NCBI RefSeq assembly: GCF_040054535.1
Contig: NC_090792.1
Span: 9,076,491 to 9,140,490 of the forward strand
Reading direction: 5' to 3'
DNA from: Antennarius striatus
Taxonomy: Eukaryota; Chordata; Actinopteri; Lophiiformes; Antennariidae
Length of the DNA: 64,000 bases
Below are positions 53,501 through 64,000 of this stretch, piece by piece. The first letter of the stretch is position 1. Each line of letters begins with the position of its first letter. The notes under the pieces were generated by a model, which saw only the letters and a list, made by a program, of their open reading frames with translations, did not search any database and was not told where the DNA came from. The translations under genes were made by a program, and so were the position numbers.

Positions 53501-56500
53501 GTCTAATGCAGTCAGCCTTTCAGACAGAGTTTGACATTCCTTCAGGTTTTCCTGCAGCAGAGAAAAAAGGATCTGGATGTAGCTTTCAAACACAGCAGAG
53601 GAAACTCCATTTGTATGCATTCGGATGACAACATCATCTCACCTCAAGAAAGCTTGCATATTGCTGCTTGACATCTTCCACAGAGTTGGACACTTTCTTG
53701 ATGGCCTCATTGAGTCGTTTTAGTAAGGCACTGGATTCAGACTGTACAGAATCCAAACTGGCTCTGAAGACAAAGTGTAAAACCTTTGATTACATGTCTG
53801 AGTTTCACTGTGGACCAATAGGAAAGGAAGACCATGAGCTAAAGTAGATGTCAAAGGTTTTATACCCAGCTGCTCGATCACAGATCTCTAGCTCATCTGG
53901 CAGTGCCAACAGCTCTGGATGGTTCTTCTCAGCTTCCTTTGCAAAACAAGCAGTAGATAAATAAATTAATGGGTCAAAACTAAAAGGAACAAAAAAACAT
54001 TATGGGAGCCGTGAGTTTCTATACCTCCAGGATGTGATGAAGCAGCGTGATGCGGCTCTTATTGGCCTTTGTTTCTGTAAGCTTAAGCAAAGAGCTGATC
54101 TTGAACCCTTCGGCGTTCCCTGTGTGACTTCCCTGGAAGTAGACCAAAGATTAAAAACACAAGCCCTGTCTAAATGTCATCTTAGATAAATTATTCATGA
54201 GACTGAAGACGCTCTTACGTAGTTGAGAAAATTTCCAACATCAAGGATGAGCCTGCAGAAACTGGGCATGTGTGTGCTCATTTTGAGAGCTGAGAAATGT
54301 GTTACACTGAGTTAATACAAATATATGATGTATACAAGATGGTTAGCTGGCAAAGAATGGCAACTAAATACTGCTGTCTTATCACTGAAGGCCTCGGGTC
54401 TACTCACACTGGCAGGCCTCCTCCACCATCTTGACTTTAGGTTTGAGCATATCCAACACTGATGACGTCTCCTCACACAACAGCATACAATCAATCCTTA
54501 ACTGATAGCTGGAAACACAAGACAGAAAGCACATAAATTATTAAGTAAAATCCAGAGAAAGTAATGACAGCACAGCTGCAGCATGCTGACAATCCACATT
54601 ACAAACCAGAACCAGAGTAAAAATAACTTTGTACCTTTGCACATTGAGGAGGGAGGTGTAGAACCGGTCGACGTTTGCCAGTTTGTCTTGCTCTCCTTGG
54701 AAGGACTTCAAATTCTCAATCTACATTAAAAGAGTGATTCACATATTTGATGTTTTAAGATGGATCCTTGGTTTTAAGTATGGGTGCAAGAAAGTCACAG
54801 TTTGTATTGTGTAGAACAATACAAACCTCATGCTTCTCTGGAAGGAGCTTTATAAGCTGTTGAAGCACTTCTACATCAAACTTACTGCGGTCACCGCTCT
54901 GAATCATGGCTACAAATTCCTCATTTTTGCTGAAAATTAAACACTGAAAATTAACAAAAACAACTAAACATGTAGATTTTATATATTTATACTTACTATT
55001 TCTAAATAACATGACAATATGAGATATCTCACCATTTGAACTGCTTTAGGAATATGTTCAAATTGAGGTTTTTCTTTGGATCAATAAAAGTAATCTAAAA
55101 AAAAGAAGAGAAATGACAGAAGCAGACTGATTATTTAGCTTTGACAATCAGGTGCGTTTGTTTTTTGTGTTGCAGCACTGAGGAGCCATGTTGAGTGTTG
55201 ACCAAGCGCACCTCTTTAGGCTCCTTCTTGACAGCAGCAGCTGCCCCCTTGTCTTTGTTTTCGGTCACTGGTAGACAGAACAGCTGCTCGATGCTGCTGT
55301 AGTCCGGCTCCCGAGGAGGAGGCTCTTTCTGAACCGAGGCCCACATGGAGTGTCCATCTGTGTGTGTGTGTGTGTGTGTGAAGAAAGAGAGGACCATATA
55401 AAAAGCTGTGACATTTACAATTAGCATCATTCAACCGATGAAACTTATTTCAAAGTGATGTTTCATAGATTGCCGAGAATAATCTGAAGCTTCCACTTGA
55501 AATTAGAACCAGATCTGAAATAATCATCTCTTTAATTTGTGTCGCATTAACTTGAAATATTCTTTACACAAAAAGGTGCTTCCTGCCAGTGCTATCACTC
55601 ACATCTACCATAAAACAGTAGATTAAAAAATAAATAATCAAAATTGTGGTTTGTTGCCTTCATAAAAAGTAAATGACAGACTGCCTGAAATATTTTATCC
55701 TACCAGTTACAGCACGGAGTTTCTGCCAGTTGAGCTTTTTCATCCTCAGGGTGGGGCATCGTTTTGCTTTTATGGGTGCAGCGCAGCCAAGAGCGTATCC
55801 ACTCTGAGCCACTATCATGCCTGGGGTCGGAGGAGGTGGCGGAGGTCCACTACCCATTCCTGGTAAGGGTGGTGGTGGTGGTGGTGGGGGAGCCATGCCA
55901 GGGCCACAGGGCGGTGGTGGCGGAGGTGGGGGTGGTGGAGGTCCACCAAAACCTCCAGGCAGTGGTGGGGGTGGGGGTGGTGGAGGAGGAGGAGCAGGAG
56001 GTGGACACTGAAGAGATGGTCCAGTCATACCTGGGGGTAGAGGAGGGGGTGGAGGTGGGGGCGGGGGAGGAGGAGGAGGAGCTGCACACGGTGCCGTCTG
56101 AGCCGATGTAATGATGCTTTTCTCTGACTTCTCTTCATCTTGTTGATGTCCATCTGTCTGCACAGCCTTATCCACCTTCATCATCCCTTTGTCCACTTCA
56201 TGATGACCTTCATAGCCTTTAGAGAACATGAGCCGCTGCAGGATCTTCTCCAACGACTCCATCTGGGCTGGGGTTCAAATTCAAGAAAACCTTATTTCAA
56301 CAGTCGGCTCAACAGTTTCCTCCCATGTCATCGCTACCATGCATGTATCTTTCTAAACAAACACTCCCCCTGATGCATTAAGTTTGGAGACAGCCATTAC
56401 CCAGTCATTGGCTTCTTTTGTGTTGACTTATGTTATTGTTGATTTACTGCTGACTCACAGTTCTGGGCCAGCAGTATGGCTCTGTTGGTGATGGCCTCCA

Positions 56501-59318
56501 GAGCCAGCCATATATCAGAGCGACCTGGACCGAGCAGCAGCAATGTCTGCAGGATGGACAGCAGCTGGAGAGAGGCTGGAGAGCTGCTCACCTGCACACA
56601 GCAACACATCCATATGCACGTGTTGATGAGTAATACAGCAACAATATCAGCTATAATGAAGGGCATCAGGAATAAGTCAGACCTTGTTAAAGAGCGTAGT
56701 GAAAACCTCCAGGTGATTACTCATGTCGATGCCCCCGTAGATGTGCAGCAGCACCTCCTCATCTTCAGCCATTGCCTCTTCAAAAGCTTCACATTGAATA
56801 ATCAAGTCTTCATCCTCCTGCTCTCTGCACAACACCCACATACAGATCACTGATGGACACCGCATCGCATTCAAATGTCATTTTCTCTTATGCGTAAGGA
56901 TTGAAAAAGGCCTTTGCTAAAAGCACTGTCATTAACGGCCACAATCTGCAAGTATCTTCTCCCAAACGCACCATTAGAGATGCCAATAAATTAGCACTTT
57001 AAAAAAAGAACTATTATTATTAAAATTTTTTTGCATAAAATCTGTTTTAGTGATAAAGATATTCATGATAAATAGAAGGGTTACCTTAACTTTGGCAGTA
57101 AATCCAATAACTGAAGTCCTGCAAGACAGTAATAAAATTCACAACAGTGTATCACAGCAATCAATAATCTGTTATTAGGAGAGTGAGTCATTAAAGGTTG
57201 TTTTGTGCCTTTTCACAGCAGCATGTGTTTGGTTTTCAGGGAATTAGCAGGAAGCTACAGGTGAGCAATCACACAAATGGGAGTGGCCAGAGACAGGACT
57301 GATTGGTTTTATTTGACTGCAGTTGAGACGTCAGACTATCTGTAGTTACAATCTTGTGGAAGTTTCTTGGTACCTCACTGCTTAACCTTGATGCATCATC
57401 AGAAAAAAAGGTTTAATCAGTCTGAGATTAAAGCTGTTTTTTTTTAAAATTATGTGGACTCAAAATGCTGATTAAGTAAAAATAACCCCCGTATAGAAAT
57501 CAGAAGACTGAATGCTGAATATAATTTACTCACAAAGACACACTGTAATCAAAATTACATTATCTCAGTGTGATTGAATCAGTTTAAGAATCGTACTGAA
57601 ACTTTTGTTTAATCCTCTGTAATGATTTAAAATGCATGAACGTTTTATCCACTTGAGCTTTCGTTCATCCTCAAGTGCTTTTCTCAAAATCAGAATAAGG
57701 CCATCAGACCTATTATTAGGAAGACCTAGTGACAGAGATACTGTATTTGCAACTGAGCCTCATGCTGATGCCCTGCTTACATTTTAAGGGTAGTGGGGAA
57801 TCATTAAATAACTCCATTCCGTACATCACACTGTGACATTATGCAAGTTATGACTCTGGACATCGGATTTTACCCGAAAAGGGAACCTACCAATAAACTC
57901 TTTCCTCATTTTATCTCTTTGCCTGAGGTCATCCATTCCGAAGATGAGGGCATTGATGACACTGAGTAGGGTGACCATATACGGGACGTTATCTGTGGCC
58001 TGCAGCTCATTCATGATCACGCTGAACCGATACTGCTGGGTCTTCACACCCTGCAGGGAAAGAAAAATCAGTGTGAGCCTCCAACATATGATCACTGAGA
58101 TACACCCACCAGTAGAGGGCAGTGTTCATGCAGCTATTAGAAGACCAAACGACGAAGACATAAGATCATGTGAAATAAATACCACAAATTAACTATGAGC
58201 AGGGTTGATGATATGACACGTCCATCTACTTGCCTTGTAGTGATCCAGGGAGTCCAGAGCCAGGCGATGGCCATCTGTGGAGAACACGCTGAGGGCGGCG
58301 AGCAGCTCGAACACTTGCATCTTCACCATGGTGTTGGAAGTGTCCAAGGCTATGGGGAAGTATGATCTCACACATCAATGCAGACCAAGTACTGTACTCA
58401 CATTTGTGATTTGTTTCTCTTCAAATACACAAGGCCCAGTCCCTGTTCTTTCTCCCCTTTGTGTGGTGTCTTGATTATAATACTGTACTGTTTCTTTCAT
58501 TTTTAGGGAACTCAACATGAACTTTGCCCTGTAAAGACATGTTGTGCTGCGGATAAACATGTGATTGTGAATAAATGGAGACTACTGGCTCACTGTGACA
58601 GTGTATTTCCAGTGATACTCTGTGGTAACCATGAATGATTCATCTCTGCACAAAGAGCTGAGGACATGAATGGAAAATGGATCTAAGCAAAATCACAGAC
58701 GACCTTTTAATCAGCTGAGTTATGATGGATTTAACAATTGAATTAACATGTAATCTTAATTACGGCAATACTGTTCAATATACTTCAAGTGTTTTCTCCA
58801 TGATGTAATCTTTTGGGTGATTTGGGGCATATTAGGGATGGGTGTGGCCACAAATGCCTGTAATGTAGTCATTTCAGTCATACAATGACTGCAGTAGATG
58901 TGATGATTGTGTGTGGCCGACCTTGGGAGAGCTTTCGAATGTATCCCTCGTTCTCTATGATGAAGTGGATCCCTGCGGAGGAGTTCATGACCGCCCGGAC
59001 GCAGTTGACACAGGTGAGCTGGAGAAGGGCATCAGCGATACGAGAGCATCCCCGACCCGAGAGCCGATCCAGAGCCTCCAGGAGGAGATCCAACCCGCTG
59101 AGCTCCAGGAACTGGACCATCCATGTCTGGTCGCTACCCTCAAGGCGACGCCTCAGACCGGAGTAGTTGACCACAGTGGGGACTTGCAGTAGTCTGATGC
59201 ACAGCTCTGGATCAGCGCTCTCCAGGTTGGCTTCCTGTTGAGTATCTGAGTCTTGCGAGGAGCCCAGGCGACCCCTGACTGCCGCCCACTTATTCTTCCC
59301 ATCTGACTTAACTGACAT
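50587..59318 (-). CDS. inf2: Inverted formin 2 (INF2)
   Basis: Twenty-one coding exons: 58922-59318, 58234-58349, 57891-58050, 57085-57118, 56683-56824, 56459-56591, 55704-56267, 55212-55357, 55033-55094, 54827-54929, 54635-54720, 54408-54508, 54219-54289, 54025-54132, 53866-53936, 53643-53763, 53387-53551, 53080-53182, 52833-52985, 51669-52529 and 50587-50630. They total 3741 nt (1246 residues; human 1249). INF2 nucleates, elongates and severs actin filaments and acts on ER-associated actin and mitochondrial fission. Residues 1-~320 are the inhibitory DID ([38 protein letters not shown]). FH1 polyproline runs about 390-478. FH2 begins [12 protein letters not shown] near 500 and runs to about 860, including FLKQFK and [10 protein letters not shown]. 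The WH2/DAD motif is [16 protein letters not shown] (about 906-921). The tail is long, acidic and weakly conserved, ending in basic [11 protein letters not shown] without a CAAX box. Intron 3 has a GC donor (TACAAG|gcaagt). The exon at 55212 has its acceptor in a CA repeat. Confidence 0.95.
51487..51492 (-). terminator. inf2: Intronic polyadenylation signal in inf2
   Basis: AATAAA on the minus strand, 31 nt beyond the stop of the read-through frame. It is followed by a GT-rich stretch (TGTATGTACAGTGTGCAG), as expected downstream of a used poly(A) site. Confidence 0.45.
51523..51668 (-). other. inf2: Candidate alternative inf2 terminal exon extension with hydrophobic C-terminus
   Basis: If the donor after 51669 (CAAG|gtaatc) is not used, the frame stays open for 48 more residues after the shared KKKSNQ (the junction codon through the last serine) to TAA at 51523-51525. 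This gives a predicted 1280-residue protein. The added tail is polar at first ([20 protein letters not shown]). It then has LKGK followed by about 19 hydrophobic residues ([19 protein letters not shown]) and a four-residue end. A single C-terminal membrane segment with a basic cytosolic flank is the shape of a tail anchor. AATAAA follows at 51487-51492. T-rich intron DNA can give hydrophobic codons by chance, so expression must be shown. Confidence 0.4.
55359..55380. repeat. inf2: (TG)11 microsatellite forming the acceptor tract of an inf2 exon
   Basis: On the minus strand this is an uninterrupted CA run ending in CACAG, directly before the exon at 55212-55357. The usual pyrimidine tract is replaced by CA repeats, with a short CTTCTTTC upstream. 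Confidence 0.9.
58109..58121 (+). promoter_or_regulatory. CTCF-like site in inf2 intron
   Basis: CCAGTAGAGGGCA matches CCASYAGRKGGCA at all 13 positions. It is located between the third and fourth inf2 coding exons. Binding cannot be judged from sequence alone. Confidence 0.3.
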
Positions 59319-59323
59319 GATGG

Positions 59324-62152
59324 CTGTGGACAAAAGGATAGCAGTCTTATTATTATCAAGAAATCAATCAGCTTGTGTTGGATTGCAGAAATCATCCATT
59401 CACAGAGCTGTCGTTGTTGTCCAGGGCACAGGATGCAGGCTTTAACGTTGGCCTTATCAGAAAGGAAAACAGAATGGGAAATGATGGCTCTGCACTTCTC
59501 TGGCATGAGTAAAAGTTATGTCAGCAGTCGCGTCATCGGCGGCTTAACTGAACATTCTTGTTTAATCCTGCTTGAAAGAGAAGAGACTGTCAAAAACTCT
59601 GGAGAGACTCGATGTTCAAATATTTGAAAACGCCCGTTACTACCATATAGACATTGAAAAACACACAAGACATGTATGAAAAAGTAAAAGGCCAAAATTA
59701 CTACAAAAAGAACATTTCACAAACATCATACTAATGTATCTGACATTGGCATGATTGCTCACATTGATCAAGGAGCACAGTCTACTCTTTTACAAACGCG
59801 TCTCTGCGCGAAGCTTCTTGAACGCTCCACTGCGATGTTTGTAACAAGGGTGAACACATTCCTACACTCTAATAAAATAATAGTAAACTAAACAGGAAAC
59901 CGATTCGGCCCAAACAAGGGTAAACCTTTGGTGTCTAATATTACTTTCTCCACTAGAACCAGCAAGAGTAGTTCTTTTGTTGTTGTTTTATCCTGTTTTC
60001 GATTTAACTCTTGGAAAAGAAATGTACACATGTGAAGCGTTGCATGATGAGCAAGTACAGACAAAATGATCTGCCAAAAGGGCAGCCAGTCTGGGAAGGA
60101 ATGCAGCTTTTATTTGATCCTGCGTGGTTGGTTTTGATTGACAATCAAAACCAACCAATAAAATTTGTATTTGTTGGGAACGCTCTAAATTAAAAGTAAC
60201 AACAACAAAAAAACAAGTCTTGAAAAAAATCTTTCTTTTCACTCTGTAAACTCAAGGCAAAATGGCTTTCCTTTTTTTCCCATGTATTCTGGCAAAGCAT
60301 TTGTCAGCTCTGACTGCAGCATTCTAGTCCTGCTGCCAGTGTGAGAGTGTTACCGTGGCAGCAGGCAGGCAGACAATGGTATTCTACAATAGGCCTTCAT
60401 AGAACTCTTCAAAGAGCAATGTTCATTAGCCACAGAATAGATTGAATGCTCCCAACATCCCATGTGAGGCTAATCAGAGCTATGGCAAGTAGCCATTTAA
60501 ATATTCTGATATAAGAATAGATAGCGCTTGCATGTTCATTCTGAGTCACAATCCAAAGTTGCAAGTTGATGCTTGTAATGGGGAAAAATTCTGTATTCAC
60601 TAGTACCTGTTTAACTACTAAGGTTCATTGAAATGTGCCCTTGCCCATCTCTCACACCCATAGTTACAGTTGACTGTGAATATTTTTAAATTAGCTCATG
60701 TGTGATGAGTCCAAAGCAGCAGCGTAGGAACCTGACAGGAAGGAGGAGGAAGGAAAGGGCTTTCCCAAGGCAGGAAACTTGGCACAAGATAAACAGGTCA
60801 GCCTGACAGCTTATTTTCCTCTTCATAATTTCAGTTTCATTCCAAAGGATGTTGATTTAATATTTTGTTTATGCACAAATTATCTGAAAAAACAAAACCA
60901 AACAAAAGCAACCTTCAACAAGGCTGTGATGCATATTCTCTGGTGAGCTCCTCGCACATAAGCAACTTTCACAAATCGACCTTGTCTGCCAGAGCCCCGA
61001 CATGTACCACTAATAGCAGTCTGATTCACTGCACACAGGACAAGCCCACTCATGTGTCCTCTGCTTTACCTGCCCACGCACCAACCTGCGGATACTGTAC
61101 AGCATCAACACTTAAGAGCATCGACAAGCACTTCCACAGATTTATTTTTCATCTCAGACATATGTAAAGCTTCTGCATGATGTTTCCAGTAACATCTGTT
61201 CTCCAAAATAACACATGGGCATAATGTGAAAAAGAGGAAGTCTGTAAATGCCACCGATCATAGTTTTCTTTTTCTTTTTTGGTCTCTCTTTTTCGATACA
61301 TCAGGTACATTTAGTAGATCAGAATTGTGGACATGTATACAAAATAATATTGCACCTTCTGAAATAGTTGATTGATTTCATGGCACACGTTAAAACACAT
61401 GTTAAAGCATAAAAACACCCTTTGCATTGAGATTTCCTGACACTTTGTTGCTGTAAATGCTTTATCCAGGAGAATGATTGCAACATAAAACATCTGGGAC
61501 ACATTAAAGAGAAAATCAGCCCTCCTCCTTCTGCGCTATTTAAGGGAGTGACCAGAAGAAATGCCTGCAAAGTCTCATTTTGGAGTTGAAATGTGCGTTG
61601 GAGTTTGGTTTCCTGTGTTCCTAAACTGCCTAAAGATGTCTGCAGCTGTCTTCAGATCTGCTTGAAAACTGGAATAAAAACACATACAGTACAATTCGAA
61701 ATGCAAACTCAAAACTGGAAGCCTCAGCTGTTTTTATTGGCGGACTCCAATCGATTGCCTTCGGAAATGACATTACTGTTGTTTTTTTTCTTCTTCTTTT
61801 TTATTGCTGTCTTGCGCCTCCTCAGTTCAGACAAGGCAAGAAAGGTTCACAAGGAAAAGTCGAATGTCCTACAGGACGGTGCGACAACATCAGAATACAA
61901 TCATCGATTTATCCCTGACGCACCGGCCCGTCATGATAAGGACACATAATAGGCGCAACATCCATGAGCTGCTTTTTTTTTTTTTTTACCCCCCCACATA
62001 CGCGGGGGATGTAACGGGACATGTCACCTCTCCGAAGCGAGAAAAAGACAACAGCAAATTCAAAAAACATTTCTGATGCTGCTGCACACCAAGTCTTGAC
62101 CCTCTGTCTCGTATGGTAATAGATTACTCACAGGCTGATAATGATGTCTTAC
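59324..62152 (-). other. inf2: Probable inf2 5' UTR intron
   Basis: Begins at the acceptor GTCCACAG|CCATC five bases before the inf2 ATG. No coding exon was recognised. It includes a 31-bp near-perfect palindrome (60126-60156) and a 10-bp-arm inverted repeat near 60330-60365. Confidence 0.45.
60126..60156. repeat. Palindrome, 15-bp arms around one base
   Basis: GGTTGGTTTTGATTG at 60126-60140 is the exact reverse complement of 60142-60156, with A at the centre. It is non-coding and lies upstream of the inf2 start. Confidence 0.85.
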
Positions 62153-62410
62153 CTGATTTATTCCATAAATGTGCACTTGAGGATTGGAGTCCTTTGGCGT
62201 GTTTTAGACGCGCTTTCCAGTCATCGAGACAAACCTCTGGGCTCCACGTTATGTTACAAAGACCCCTGAAAATACCCGCACTGTTTGGCAGGTCTAATCA
62301 TGAGTGCTACGCTGATGGCAAACCTTCCAAATCGCTACGGCTCGTAAGATTCCACCGACTTGTGAAACTGACAGGATCAAGAGAGGAACAGCGCTGAGGG
62401 GACACATCCG
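62153..62410 (-). promoter_or_regulatory. inf2: Candidate untranslated first exon and promoter of inf2
   Basis: On the minus strand a strong donor, AATAAATCAG|gtaagacatc, ends at 62153. It is preceded by a moderately CpG-containing stretch (CGGCTCGTAAG, GACGCGC, AGCGCTG). The inf2 ATG exon starts at an acceptor only five bases before the ATG, so an untranslated exon must exist upstream. This is the best donor I found. Transcription evidence is lacking. Confidence 0.35.
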
Positions 62411-64000
62411 GTTAGACCCTTCAGCATAAAACACCTACGCGCTGGACACTAAACTAGCTGTTGGCTTAATTCAACGCAATTTAGCAGTCACTTTGTAACT
62501 ACAGCACAGCTTTATGTATAAACTACAGTAATAATAAAAAATACAAATATTTATTATAATTATGTATGATTAAGTTAGACATCTACAATTAAGAAAAAGT
62601 TGACTGTTGTATTGGCTTCAAACAGCTAAATAGTGCATATAGCCTAGAATAATTATTTTAAATTTTAATAAAAAAAATTAATTTAAATCATTTAGTTTTT
62701 GTAATCACACTCACCTTCATACATAACTTATAAGGGGAATAGACCTACCTGGCCTTAAACAAGATGCAGCAGATGAGTAGTATACCATTACTACAGACAT
62801 GTCAAGCATTGTGACTGCTGTAACAGTGTCAGTAATCATCTGCTCGGTAGCGAAACTGTAGTTATAGATTATTAAAATAAAAAAATAACTGACAAGGGAT
62901 TCATTTAGCAGACTAAATAATTTCTACAGCGTGGCACTTTATTTTGAAGGCAGAATTAGCAGTCTTCCGGTGTTAATGGGATTATCATTGTTTGGGAAGT
63001 GTTTATGATGCTGAATGCAGATACTGTAGTTCATGTCCTCCTCCCACACTCCACATCTCTTCAGCCGGTCTGACCTGAGGCGATCGTCGCTGATGGAGGA
63101 TTATTCATCTGGGCTGAATGATTCTCCTCGTCATTCTCGACTGCAACAAGTTGCCTGTTACAATAAAAGATTCTGTTAAACTCCTAGGTTTTAAAGTACT
63201 GTAATCCGATAATTTAGGATCCAGAGTCTCGTCTGCCCGCCGATCCTGTCTAAGTCTAAAGTAAAGAGTCTTGTTGAGCATTAAAAGGTGCGTGTTTGCA
63301 GGTACAAGTTAAGTAACTAACACCAGAAACAAGGAGCAGGACAAAGACTGACCATTTAATGGTTGTTGATGAACAGCTGGAACATTTGGTCTGAAGCATC
63401 TGTGAGGATATGAAAATTGAGAAAGGAAAGTGAAACGTCCTATTTTCCATGTGCCTAGAATGATCTTAAATAGATTTCTTACTCAGTATCTAAAGCAAAC
63501 AACCATGTGTGACACTACTGACATTATTATTCAATGTTTTTTTGCGGAATTTGTAATACTGTATTGCTTTTGTAGTGCAGCTGTTGTATCACCCCGAGAC
63601 ACCAGGAAAATAGTTATGCTGAAGTTTCAGACACACCATATAATAGAATTTATCTCATCATTGGTGCTGCTCTTATCATTAAAGCAGTATTAAAGCAGTT
63701 TAGCGTATATAAAGTGAAAGACTTTAACATATTCAGGTGAAGATGTGAATGTTTACATGTTAAATAACCTCAGGCCTTTGGGAATGGAACATTTTCCTCA
63801 AAGTACAGTTGCTATTCTCTATTCTATAGATAACATTAGCAACAAAGGACTCAAGCCAACTGATAGCTTATTTAGAACAAACAGAACATGGAGAGAATAA
63901 TTTAGTGATTTCTTAACAATTGTTGACAGTACAGTTAAAATGTCCCGTAATAACAGTGTCGTTGTTGAAGTTAATATAAAGGAATGTAAGGTTAATGAAA
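62411..64000. other. Right-edge flank, no gene seen
   Basis: AT-rich sequence. No exon, repeat family or RNA gene was recognised on either strand; short open frames show no family resemblance. Confidence 0.5.

Noticed and set aside
55764-56111. Valine/glycine-rich open frames on the plus strand
   Set aside because: They are the antisense of the inf2 FH1 proline codons. Composition explains them, and the sense strand has a continuous spliced formin frame.

Overview
This window looks like nuclear DNA of a teleost fish. The evidence is five vertebrate genes with short, intron-split exons and GT-AG introns, typical fish non-LTR retrotransposon debris (RTE/Rex3-like and others), small inverted-repeat elements, and many dinucleotide and trinucleotide microsatellites. 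Gene identities come from reading the protein sequences against remembered family members; no database search was run. Exon limits were derived by hand, and reading phase is continuous across every junction of the four spliced genes.

Layout, left to right. (1) 618-15494, minus strand: the 5' part of akt1. Four coding exons hold the whole PH domain and the linker, and the kinase exons lie beyond the left edge. Introns carry a Tigger-type MITE, a non-LTR remnant, a 70-bp TG microsatellite and a perfect 20-bp hairpin. A GC-rich stretch near 20.1 kb is the likely akt1 promoter and 5' UTR. (2) 26.9-30.1 kb, plus strand: zbtb42, a BTB/C2H2 zinc-finger repressor with an untranslated first exon and one coding exon. 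It is head-to-head with akt1. (3) 30.1-42.2 kb: zbtb42 3' flank and a repeat-rich spacer with a decayed RTE retrotransposon (38.1-40.3 kb), a second LINE fragment and smaller repeats. (4) 42.3-45.1 kb, minus: siva1 (4 exons). (5) 45.9-49.8 kb, minus: adss1, the muscle-type adenylosuccinate synthetase (13 exons). (6) 50.6-59.3 kb, minus: inf2, inverted formin 2 (21 coding exons), with a candidate untranslated first exon near 62.2 kb. (7) 62.4-64 kb: nothing recognised.

The gene set matches the human 14q32.33 neighbourhood INF2-ADSS1-SIVA1-AKT1-ZBTB42. However, the AKT1/ZBTB42 pair is inverted relative to the INF2/ADSS1/SIVA1 trio, which suggests a two-gene microinversion between lineages. The genes are functionally unrelated (PI3K signalling, transcriptional repression, apoptosis, purine nucleotide synthesis, actin dynamics); they share a chromosomal block, not a pathway.

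The most interesting observation concerns inf2. Reading through the last coding intron keeps the frame open for about 49 further codons, ends in a hydrophobic segment shaped like a tail anchor, and is followed 31 nt later by AATAAA on the coding strand. This predicts a possible membrane-anchored INF2 isoform made by intronic polyadenylation. Three introns appear to use GC donors (akt1, adss1, inf2).
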